In this document: positions 1 to 5,776 of the stretch, piece by piece
Layout of the letters: each line of letters opens with the position of its first letter
Numbering within the stretch: the first letter of the stretch is position 1
NCBI GenBank assembly: GCA_905199135.1
Contig: CAJKFC010000102.1
Span: forward strand, 1-6,299
DNA: 6,299 bases
Direction: 5' to 3'
DNA from: an uncultured Eubacteriales bacterium
GTDB lineage: Bacteria > Bacillota > Clostridia > Oscillospirales > Butyricicoccaceae
The notes under the pieces: model-generated
Seen by the model: only the letters and a program-made list of their open reading frames with translations
What the model was told of the DNA's origin: nothing
The model's database searches: none
Translations under genes and position numbers: made by a program

Positions 1-15
1 GCTAAAGCTTTTTGG

Positions 16-40
16 AACTACCGGCACTGCCGGTAGTTTT
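16..40 (+). terminator. Intrinsic terminator of a plus-strand gene left of the window
   Basis: A 10-bp perfect stem (16-25 with 29-38) closes a three-base loop and runs into TTTT and then CGTT on the plus strand. On the minus strand the hairpin is followed by CCAAAAAG, so it has no T-tract in that direction. It therefore most likely ends a rightward gene whose coding part lies outside the window, converging on the leftward gene that ends at 85. The T-tract is short and interrupted by C and G, so efficiency may be moderate. Confidence 0.7.
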
Positions 41-51
41 CGTTACACAAT

Positions 52-84
52 AAAAAAACAGGCACGCCTATGCGTGCCTGCTTT
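52..84 (-). terminator. Intrinsic terminator of the padR/HAAS-FtsW-like operon
   Basis: A 9-bp perfect GC-rich stem (59-67 with 72-80) has a four-base loop and is followed on the minus strand by seven T residues. It begins five bases after the stop codon at 87-85. On the plus strand the same stem is followed by CTTTTTAT, so it could work in both directions and back up the plus-strand terminator at 16-40. Confidence 0.88.
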
Positions 85-1386
85 TTATCTCAGGTTGATT
101 ATAATTCTGTCGTTCTCAAACTCAATAAACGGAAGTCTCTCACTCATCTGTCTCTTTTCAGCCTTTCTTACAGTGAACAGTTCTCCGTTTCTCGCAGCCG
201 ATGCCGCACATCCCATCATAAGTCCGCACACCGCAAAACTTCCCTTGCCTCCTGTCATAAAAGGCAGGAATGTCTGACCCGATATCCAATATCCCGTGTT
301 GACGGCGATACTGTCTGCAATCAGGATTAGAAATGTAAAAAACACCGAGGATATGACGGCTTTTGCCAGATGACTCTTCTGTTTTTTAACGGCAAAAATC
401 CATGTCCCTATACATAAAGCCGCTTCGGCTACGGCGATTCCAAACACGGCAAATCCTTTTTCGGCGGCAGCCTGTATCAGCCACAGCTCATCGCCTCTGA
501 ACTCTTTGAGAATAAAATCAGGATACCCATTGAAGGCTCCCAGATGTCCCAAAGCCTCTCTTATCTGCACCTGTATAAATCCCATTCCCATTGGGTCAGA
601 CTGAGGATTTAAAGCTACCATAAGCCTGTTTAGTCGGTAATCGTCGGCCGCAAGCATCATCACGAAACATACGATAACGGCGGCAAAAACCACCGCCAGA
701 TATATCCACGGGCTGCCGAAATTCCTTTTGGCTACGGCATATAACAGCATTAGACCGCATACTGCCATCGCTATTATTCCGCTCATACCAAACGAGAGAA
801 AAGCGGCGGCTCCGGCAAATACCAAGACAACTGCACTGACAGCAAAGCCCTTGAAGCCTTTCCCCTCCTCTTTACAGAGCAGCACGGCATAAATTACAGG
901 CAAAAGGTATACAACCTGCCTAAGTTCAAAAATATCTTCTATGCCGATCACAAAAATCAGGACTATATATGCTGCCGTTACAGCATATATGTATTTATAA
1001 ACAAGCGATATATCGGTGAAATACACAGCGGCAAAGCACAGTGGAGCTATTATGAAGGCTGAAGCATAGTATTCCGTGCCCACCTCCATATTTCCCCAAA
1101 AGCCCAAAACCGCGATTGACATGACCGATATGCCCACCATAACAGCAAGAAGCCACAGGTTGTTTTTAGGTCTCATTACTCTGTCGTACTGTCTGCCTGT
1201 CTCGACAGGGTCGCCCATTTCCTCAACGGCCTTTTTCTCGGCTGTCTCCTCATCGCAGCCGCCTTTCATAAAGGTCTCCTTTTGGTCGTCGATGTGACAC
1301 ATGAGCTCCTCCTCAATGATGCCGTGGGCTCTTTTCCACCTGACCTCTCCCGTGAGTTTTTTGATGTATATCTCCCTGTCACCCAT
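85..1386 (-). CDS. HAAS/permease-prefix domain protein fused to an FtsW/RodA/SpoVE-like membrane domain
   Basis: This is a 433-residue polytopic membrane protein. Residues 1-74 are a soluble, charged, helical region with the pattern EEEL..HIDDQ...(x)n..AV.EMGDP, typical of the permease prefix domain 1 / HAAS (DUF1700-like) region that sits beside PadR repressors. From about residue 75 to 400 there are roughly nine or ten hydrophobic segments. The second half carries SEDS-family signatures: NPQSDPMGMG at 260-269, matching the NPEADPLGxG motif of RodA/FtsW, and VNTGYW...LPFMTGGKGS at 362-383, matching the INxGM...LPFISYGGSS region. An acidic GDE at 298-300 lies near the catalytic Asp position of RodA, but the alignment is off by a residue, so polymerase activity is uncertain. 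The start is the ATG at 1386, nine bases after AAGGGGG (1402-1396), rather than the TTG two codons upstream. It overlaps the padR stop by 8 bases, indicating translational coupling. A role in PadR-linked membrane or envelope sensing is inferred; the substrate is unknown. Confidence 0.85.
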   Translation of the reverse strand: MGDREIYIKKLTGEVRWKRAHGIIEEELMCHIDDQKETFMKGGCDEETAEKKAVEEMGDPVETGRQYDRVMRPKNNLWLLAVMVGISVMSIAVLGFWGNMEVGTEYYASAFIIAPLCFAAVYFTDISLVYKYIYAVTAAYIVLIFVIGIEDIFELRQVVYLLPVIYAVLLCKEEGKGFKGFAVSAVVLVFAGAAAFLSFGMSGIIAMAVCGLMLLYAVAKRNFGSPWIYLAVVFAAVIVCFVMMLAADDYRLNRLMVALNPQSDPMGMGFIQVQIREALGHLGAFNGYPDFILKEFRGDELWLIQAAAEKGFAVFGIAVAEAALCIGTWIFAVKKQKSHLAKAVISSVFFTFLILIADSIAVNTGYWISGQTFLPFMTGGKGSFAVCGLMMGCAASAARNGELFTVRKAEKRQMSERLPFIEFENDRIIINLR

Positions 1387-1723
1387 TGACAAACACCCCC
1401 TTCAAAAGAACATTGTTTACGGCGTCGCAGTAAACAGTCCACTCCTTTTCCTTATCCCTCAGGGTCTTTATGCCCTTGGGGGTTATAGAATAGTATTTTC
1501 TCATCTTCGAGTTTTCGGCCGTCTTTTCATAGCTCTCAATAAGCCCCTTTGCCTCCAAGTTGTGAAGCAGAGGATAGAGTGTCCCCGCCTTAAGGCTGAA
1601 TGTATCACAGGACAGCACGGCAAGCCTCTCTATCATCTTGTAGCCATATAGATCTTCCCTTTCCAAAAGCTTTAAAATCAGCATGGAAGAACTGCCGGCA
1701 AAAAGCGTTTTGTCGATGTTCAT
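1379..1723 (-). CDS. PadR-family winged-helix transcriptional regulator
   Basis: A 114-residue DNA-binding protein of the short PadR type. The winged helix-turn-helix occupies about residues 10-85. Family hallmarks are LLEREDLYGYKMIERL (20-35), the GTLYPLLHNLEAKGLI recognition-helix region (about 47-62) and the wing RKYYSITPKG (about 75-84). The short C-terminal helix would be the dimerisation element. PadR proteins are mostly repressors that release DNA on binding a small ligand or a partner protein. The ATG start has a strong AAGGAGG six to seven bases upstream. The gene overlaps by 8 bases the HAAS-domain membrane protein downstream, the usual partner of this subfamily. Its promoter lies within a 10-bp inverted repeat, so autorepression is likely. 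The ligand or signal cannot be told from sequence. Confidence 0.95.
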   Translation of the reverse strand: MNIDKTLFAGSSSMLILKLLEREDLYGYKMIERLAVLSCDTFSLKAGTLYPLLHNLEAKGLIESYEKTAENSKMRKYYSITPKGIKTLRDKEKEWTVYCDAVNNVLLKGVFVNG

Positions 1724-1733
1724 TTTTCCTCCT

Positions 1734-1778
1734 TATGTAGATAGTCTATATATGGATTATATATCGGATATCTACATA
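1734..1778 (-). promoter_or_regulatory. Inverted repeat around the padR promoter, probable PadR operator
   Basis: A perfect 10-bp inverted repeat (arms 1734-1743 and 1769-1778, sequence TATGTAGATA on the minus strand for the upstream arm) brackets a 25-base spacer. One arm lies in the promoter spacer right after the -35 box. The other lies just past the expected transcription start and touches the ribosome binding site. The arms contain ATGT/ACAT, in keeping with the ATGT...ACAT half-sites of known PadR operators. An overlapping 8-bp palindrome, ACATATGT, at 1774-1781 extends into the -35 box. The position would let a bound dimer or pair of dimers block RNA polymerase. Binding by this PadR is inferred. 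Confidence 0.75.
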
Positions 1779-1784
1779 TGTCAA
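1756..1784 (-). promoter_or_regulatory. Sigma-70/SigA-type promoter of the padR operon
   Basis: On the minus strand a perfect TTGACA (1784-1779) and a perfect TATAAT (1761-1756) are 17 bp apart. The stretch upstream of the -35 box is rich in A and T, like an UP element. Transcription would start near 1749, giving a leader of about 25 bases before the padR ATG. Such a strong core promoter only makes sense if it is held down, which fits the surrounding inverted repeat. Confidence 0.9.
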
Positions 1785-1833
1785 GCCTTTTCGTAAAATA
1801 AAAAACGGCTATTCAGAATATTTCTCACCAAAC

Positions 1834-1863
1834 AAAAAAGACGGCCGAAACCGACCGTCTTTT
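1834..1863 (-). terminator. Intrinsic terminator after the MFS transporter gene
   Basis: A 9-bp stem (1836-1844 with 1855-1863) extends past one C-A mismatch by two more pairs to an AAAC-type loop. On the minus strand it is followed by TTTTTTGTTT. It begins about 12 bases after the transporter stop codon (1877-1875) and separates that gene from the padR promoter downstream. The plus-strand side also has a short T-rich run, but no plus-strand gene leads into it. Confidence 0.88.
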
Positions 1864-1874
1864 ATTATTTGATT

Positions 1875-3071
1875 TTAAGCCTTTTCCCTGTCGTTTTTAT
1901 AATAGTAGACAGAACATATGAGAGCTATCAAAAATGCCGCGAAACCAAAGATAAAGGGGAACTTGGGATTGAATGTGTAGAGGAAGCCCGAGAGCAGGGC
2001 GCCAACGATTCCGCCGAGAGATTTCATGGCGTTATAGAAGCCCATGATCAGGTTGCTGTTGCCCTCTTTCGATTTATTGGCCACCATATTCTGCAAAAGC
2101 GGTATGCTTATGCCGTTGAAGGCGTAGAATATGACATTAGAAGCCACAAAAGGCACCACGCTGTCAAACAGCACGGCGATAAGCATTGTGGAAGAACACA
2201 GAACGAAAACGCCGATTATTGACTTGTTGACATTTGTCCTGTTGATGAGCCACATACATATCGTGCTGTTGGCGATGAGGGTTATAAGACCCATTATGCC
2301 TTTGAGCGCTCCGTTATATGTGGAGGGGAAATCAAAGATGTCCTTTATGTAATAGTTAAAAGTCTGGTCGAAGGCATTCATGCCGAGGTTCTGAAGCACG
2401 CACATGGCAAAAAGCACAGCCAAAAGAGATGTCATGAAAAGCTTGCTGTCGGCAAAGGCCTTAAAGGGGTTGGCCTCTTTAATAAATGCCTTTCTGTCCA
2501 TAAGCTTTATGCTTATCTTTGTGTCGTCATCACAGAAAATTCTGAAGCCGATTCCACAGGCAGCCAGCACTATTACCTGTGCCGTAACCGACACATAGGG
2601 AGATTTTACTCCCAAAAATCCGCCTACAAAATATCCGAACGCACCGCACACCGACTGTATCGTGGCGTAGAGAGTGAGATATTTTCCGCGGATTTTTTCA
2701 TTTTCAGAAAAATTGACTATGTATGTCAGCATGCTGACGAAAGCTCCGCCTGTGAAAAGACCGGCGAACATTCTCGCCCCTATAACCTGTGCCTCTGTCT
2801 GGGCAAGACCGAACATCACCTGACCCAAAGCATAGCCTATTGAGCTTATCATCATGGAATTTCGGCTGGAAATATAGGTGTTGATCTTTCCCCAAAAAGG
2901 TGAAAAAAGAAAATTGACGGTCATCATGGCTGCAAGCGCCACTCCGAACATATAGCTTCCGAGATTCAGGTTAGTGAAAATCGTAGGCGTGACAGGGTGC
3001 GCAAAGCTTGCCGCCAGCTGAAAGGCCGCCATAACTGCAAAAAAAGGAACCATACTTTTTTTGGCTTTCAT
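1875..3071 (-). CDS. Major facilitator superfamily (MFS) transporter
   Basis: A 398-residue inner-membrane protein with about 12 hydrophobic helices in two bundles of six, separated by a charged cytoplasmic loop at about 178-210 (CDDDTKISIKLMDRKAFIKEANPFK). The loop after helix 2 holds a degenerate MFS motif A (about 56-71, SPFWGKINTYISSRN), with GK and SR in place of the usual G...D.(R/K).G.R. Helix 5 has GGFLG (about 150-154) and the second half GALLSGFLY (about 357-365), as in DHA-type proton-coupled exporters. The substrate is not assignable; export of a drug or metabolite is the usual role. The ATG at 3071 is chosen because GGAGG ends five bases upstream; an in-frame TTG at 3083 overlaps that ribosome binding site and is unlikely to be used. 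The gene has its own promoter and terminator, so it appears to be monocistronic. Confidence 0.9.
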   Translation of the reverse strand: MKAKKSMVPFFAVMAAFQLAASFAHPVTPTIFTNLNLGSYMFGVALAAMMTVNFLFSPFWGKINTYISSRNSMMISSIGYALGQVMFGLAQTEAQVIGARMFAGLFTGGAFVSMLTYIVNFSENEKIRGKYLTLYATIQSVCGAFGYFVGGFLGVKSPYVSVTAQVIVLAACGIGFRIFCDDDTKISIKLMDRKAFIKEANPFKAFADSKLFMTSLLAVLFAMCVLQNLGMNAFDQTFNYYIKDIFDFPSTYNGALKGIMGLITLIANSTICMWLINRTNVNKSIIGVFVLCSSTMLIAVLFDSVVPFVASNVIFYAFNGISIPLLQNMVANKSKEGNSNLIMGFYNAMKSLGGIVGALLSGFLYTFNPKFPFIFGFAAFLIALICSVYYYKNDREKA

Positions 3072-3076
3072 ATTTA

Positions 3077-3082
3077 CCTCCA
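3077..3082 (-). promoter_or_regulatory. Ribosome binding site deciding the MFS start
   Basis: TGGAGG on the minus strand lies five bases before the ATG at 3071. The alternative in-frame TTG (3083-3081) overlaps this motif and has no comparable site of its own, so the four-codon N-terminal extension is rejected. Confidence 0.8.
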
Positions 3083-3100
3083 AATTTTTTCATTGGTATA

Positions 3101-3129
3101 ATTATACAACTTTTTAACTCACAAGTCAA
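3101..3129 (-). promoter_or_regulatory. Sigma-70/SigA-type promoter of the MFS transporter gene
   Basis: TTGACT (3129-3124) and a perfect TATAAT (3106-3101) are separated by 17 bp on the minus strand. The start point would be near 3094, giving a short leader of about 23 bases. The -10 box is part of a perfect 12-bp palindrome GTATAATTATAC (3096-3107), which may be an operator or simply chance in A/T-rich DNA. Confidence 0.85.
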
Positions 3130-3195
3130 ACATACAGAAAGCACAATCTCTTTTTTCTCCCTTTTCACATATTTTTACTTCATTTTTTATGAATA

Positions 3196-3747
3196 TTATC
3201 TTATTACTTTTTTAAAAAAGGCATATGCCGCGTATCCAATAATTCCGCCTGCCGTGTTGAGTATCAGATCGTCTATATCGGTACTTCTCCCGACAAAAAG
3301 CTGCAAAATCTCTATCGACAGAGAAAGAGAAGCTGCACAGGCCGTGACTTTCCAAAGCCTGTTTATTTTTCGGGAAATGATAGGCAACATAAAACCAAGG
3401 GGAGAAAATATGAGTACATTCCCCAAAATATTTATAGAAAACAGTTCTCCTGCCGCGTCAAAATATGCCTTTATCGTTCTGAATGGTACAAGGTTTATCA
3501 TCATTCCGCTCTCTATACGGTAAAGAGCCTGTTCTATAACACTTTTCCCCGGCAAGGGCTGCGTCCCATTTTGAAGCAGGGTAAAGCTTAACAAAAATGA
3601 AATATATGCCCCGAACAGTCCTACAATCCAATGATATGATTTTTTTCTCTCTTTCCTGCATATTTTTGCATATACAAGGCTTGCCAAGGCAAAGATAGGG
3701 GTGAGCGCCGCCATGTATATCGCAAGCATTGTCACATATTCTCTCAT
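3196..3747 (-). CDS. VanZ-like family membrane protein
   Basis: A 183-residue protein with about five membrane segments (near 4-26, 40-58, 105-124, 130-150 and 163-179). Family motifs are clear: NLVPF at 85-89, INILGNVLIFSPLGFMLP at about 105-122, and SIEILQLFVGRSTDIDDLILNTAGGIIGY at 144-172, whose R-x-x-DIDD-x-x-x-N-x-x-G core is the VanZ hallmark. VanZ itself gives low-level teicoplanin resistance; most family members are uncharacterised, and resistance should not be assumed here. The ATG at 3747 is chosen because GGGAGG lies four bases upstream. An in-frame ATG 16 codons earlier falls in the terminator palindrome and lacks a ribosome binding site. No glycopeptide-resistance genes are nearby. 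No convincing separate promoter is visible between the upstream terminator and this start. Confidence 0.92.
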   Translation of the reverse strand: MREYVTMLAIYMAALTPIFALASLVYAKICRKERKKSYHWIVGLFGAYISFLLSFTLLQNGTQPLPGKSVIEQALYRIESGMMINLVPFRTIKAYFDAAGELFSINILGNVLIFSPLGFMLPIISRKINRLWKVTACAASLSLSIEILQLFVGRSTDIDDLILNTAGGIIGYAAYAFFKKVIR

Positions 3748-3751
3748 TTTT

Positions 3752-3757
3752 CCTCCC
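3752..3757 (-). promoter_or_regulatory. Ribosome binding site deciding the VanZ-like start
   Basis: GGGAGG on the minus strand lies four bases before the ATG at 3747. It starts four bases after the T-tract of the terminator at 3790-3763, so a transcript ending there would lose it. It rules out the longer ORF that would translate the terminator stem. Confidence 0.85.
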
Positions 3758-3762
3758 AAAGA

Positions 3763-3790
3763 AAAAGGCGGAGCATATGCTCCGCCTTTT
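3763..3790 (-). terminator. Perfect 28-base palindromic terminator of the S9 peptidase operon
   Basis: The sequence 3763-3790 is its own reverse complement, giving a hairpin with a GGCGGAGC/GCTCCGCC core and flanking A4/T4. It starts 11 bases after the peptidase stop codon (3804-3802). On the minus strand it continues as TTTTTCTTT. Being symmetric, it also ends in TTTT on the plus strand, though no plus-strand gene enters from that side. Confidence 0.9.
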
Positions 3791-3801
3791 ATCACAGGTG
3801 A

Positions 3802-5760
3802 TTATTTGTTCTTGCAGTATTTATCAAACCATGCGCCTATCTCTTCCATACGGGAAAGTCTGTTCTGAGGCTTGCCGGAGCGGGAAAGCTCGTGGTTCTC
3901 ACCGTGGAACAGGCACATCTTTGCAGGAACGCCCTTGCGCTTGAGAGCGTTGAACATCTGAATGGGTTCGCTCATCCAGCAGCGATAGTCTTCATCGGAC
4001 TGAATAAAGATAGTCGGTGTTGTGGCGTTAAAGACATATTTGAGAGGAGACTGTCCCCACATCTTGTCAAAGCTGTTCCACGGATCACTCATGAGCTGAG
4101 TCATGTTGTGGGTATAACCGATATCTGTCGAAAGACCCTTGGACATATAGTTGGAAATCGAGCGCTGCGGAGCTGCCGCTGCGAAACGATTTGTATGACC
4201 TATCATCCAGTTGATCATGAAGCCTGCATAAGAGCCGCCGCAGATTGCGATTCTGTCGGGATCGATGTCAGGATATGCTTCGATGGCGTGATCTGTAAAG
4301 GCCATAAGATCCTGATAGTCGGGACCGCCCATATCGCCTATGAGAGCATTTGCGAAGTCATCGCCGCGTCCGTCAGCTCCTCTGGGGTTGGTGTAGATTA
4401 CAAAGTAACCCTCATTGGCCTGAGCCTGCATCTCGTGGTGATAGATGCCGCCGAAGATGGCCTTGGGTCCGCCGTGCATCGACAGGACGCAGGGATACTT
4501 GTGACCCTCTTTGTAGCCTGCAGGCTTGATGACGAAGCAGTCGAGATCAACGCCGTAGGAAGTTGTAAATGTTGTATACTCAACGGGAGAAATTGTCTTT
4601 GTGTTGTAGAACTCCTCGTTGAATGTGGAAACCTGTGTCTCCTCACCGTTTGTAAGATCCATCTCATAGATCTCGTTGAGGCGCATGCCGCGGAAGGCGA
4701 TGATGAGAGCCTTGTTTCCGAAAATGCTCATGCAGTTGATACCGCCGCCTACCTTGGAGAGAACCTTTATGTCGTTGCCCTCAAAGGTGCAAAGCTCGGA
4801 GTTTACTCTGTTGGCTCTGAGGAAGTAGAACTTGCCGTCTACATACTGATGAGAGCTGCCTCCGCCGTAGGAGCTGTCGTTGCCGATGCCGCCGCCTATG
4901 TTGTGATCGAAGAAACCGATCTCACGGCGAGTGCCTGTCTTGACATCATATGCGTAGAAGGTGGGGTTGTGCCATACGCCCTTCTCATTCTTCTTGCAGG
5001 CTGCGAAGAATATCTCGCTGCCCATCCATGCGCACATGTAGATGTTTTCATCTGCCTGGGGAACGAGAGTTACGAGCTTATCTTCCTCAACATTGTAGAG
5101 GTTGAGAGATGTAGCACCGCCCATGACATCCTTGAACTCATTGCCAACAAAGGCTATGCCCTTCTTGCAGGCGCTGACGCATACGCTGTCGGCGTGCATA
5201 AACTCGGGAGAAACCTGCTTGCCTTCGCCCTTGTTCATATCGTAGATGACGAGAGCACGGCGTGTGCGGTTTACAACGCCCTTGCCGTTGAACCAGTGGG
5301 GAAGCTCCTCAAAGACCAGATAGTCCTTGCCTTCAACTGCCTTGTTGGGCTCTTCTTTGACTTCTTCCAGCTTCTTGTTGATGGAGAGAGCAAGCTTGCC
5401 GTCGTTTAAGAACTCAAGCTTTGTAACTGTATAGGGAAGCGTAAAGGCCTTCTGTGCCTCGCCGCCGTGGATATTGATGCGGTAGAAAGCTGTCTGGCCC
5501 TTCTTGGCGCCGTCTCTTGCCGAAGCAAAGAGGATTGTGTCGTTGTCCTCCCAGTTGAACATGCGCTCTGTGTTTGTGGCTGTCAGCTTTTTGATCTCCT
5601 TTGTCTCGGTGTCCATGACATAGAGGTTAGAGAGGTATTTGTTTCCGTCATAGTCGACATCGTGGCCTACAAAAGCGGCGTGCTTGCCGTCGGGGCTGTG
5701 TGCTATTCCCGAAAGAAATTTAAACTGGGTAAAATCTTTATATTCAACTTTTGTTCTCAT
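3802..5760 (-). CDS. S9-family serine peptidase (prolyl oligopeptidase / acylaminoacyl-peptidase type)
   Basis: A 652-residue enzyme without a signal peptide or membrane helix, so probably cytosolic. Residues from about 15 to 385 form the beta-propeller (for example SGIAHSPDGKHAAFVG and SNLYVMDTETKEIKKLT) that gates access. About 395-652 is the alpha/beta-hydrolase domain. The catalytic triad can be read as Ser510 in CGGSYAG, Asp591 in SDEDYRCW and His623 in ENHELSRSG. HGGP (429-432) and NPRGADGRG (458-466) lie at the usual oxyanion-hole region. The DYRCW and HELSRSG(K)P motifs place it in subfamily S9C, whose members cleave dipeptides or acylated residues from short peptides; the exact specificity is unknown. 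The ATG at 5760 follows AGGAGGAG (5775-5768). It lies 16 bases after a paralogous gene and is probably co-transcribed with it. The nucleophile motif has Ala where the family and the neighbour have Gly. Confidence 0.95.
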   Translation of the reverse strand: MRTKVEYKDFTQFKFLSGIAHSPDGKHAAFVGHDVDYDGNKYLSNLYVMDTETKEIKKLTATNTERMFNWEDNDTILFASARDGAKKGQTAFYRINIHGGEAQKAFTLPYTVTKLEFLNDGKLALSINKKLEEVKEEPNKAVEGKDYLVFEELPHWFNGKGVVNRTRRALVIYDMNKGEGKQVSPEFMHADSVCVSACKKGIAFVGNEFKDVMGGATSLNLYNVEEDKLVTLVPQADENIYMCAWMGSEIFFAACKKNEKGVWHNPTFYAYDVKTGTRREIGFFDHNIGGGIGNDSSYGGGSSHQYVDGKFYFLRANRVNSELCTFEGNDIKVLSKVGGGINCMSIFGNKALIIAFRGMRLNEIYEMDLTNGEETQVSTFNEEFYNTKTISPVEYTTFTTSYGVDLDCFVIKPAGYKEGHKYPCVLSMHGGPKAIFGGIYHHEMQAQANEGYFVIYTNPRGADGRGDDFANALIGDMGGPDYQDLMAFTDHAIEAYPDIDPDRIAICGGSYAGFMINWMIGHTNRFAAAAPQRSISNYMSKGLSTDIGYTHNMTQLMSDPWNSFDKMWGQSPLKYVFNATTPTIFIQSDEDYRCWMSEPIQMFNALKRKGVPAKMCLFHGENHELSRSGKPQNRLSRMEEIGAWFDKYCKNK

Positions 5761-5767
5761 CGTTTTA

Positions 5768-5775
5768 CTCCTCCT
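5768..5775 (-). promoter_or_regulatory. Ribosome binding site deciding the second S9 peptidase start
   Basis: AGGAGGAG on the minus strand sits in the 16-base gap between the two peptidase genes, with the AGGAGG core nine bases before the ATG at 5760. An in-frame ATG twelve codons upstream lies inside the preceding gene and has no such site, so it is rejected. Confidence 0.85.
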
Positions 5776-5776
5776 A

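Noticed and set aside
1301..1651. Plus-strand open frame of 116 codons across the padR gene
   Set aside because: It is in register antisense to padR, shows no family motif and has no convincing ribosome binding site.
2971..3093. Small ORF of 40 codons starting at an ATG in the transporter leader, out of frame with it
   Set aside because: It lacks its own ribosome binding site, would begin at the very 5' end of the transcript, and is otherwise just another frame of the transporter gene.
3202..3222. GGCATATGCC followed by TTTTTT at the 3' end of the VanZ-like gene, as a terminator
   Set aside because: The usable stem is only about three pairs around an ATAT loop and it lies inside the coding region. 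No better terminator is seen between 3195 and 3130 either, so the end of this transcript is undefined.
3196..3747. Glycopeptide-resistance cluster
   Set aside because: Only a VanZ-like protein is present. No ligase, dehydrogenase, dipeptidase or VanRS genes appear, and most VanZ-like proteins are not resistance genes.
3748..3795. N-terminal extension of the VanZ-like protein by 16 residues
   Set aside because: The extension would be encoded by the terminator palindrome and lacks a ribosome binding site, whereas the ATG at 3747 has GGGAGG four bases upstream.
3892..5409. Plus-strand open frame of 505 codons opposite the S9 peptidase
   Set aside because: It lies exactly in register antisense to a gene with a full catalytic triad. 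Its translation is rich in Ala, Val, Cys and His with no recognisable motif, and it is explained by codon avoidance on the true strand.
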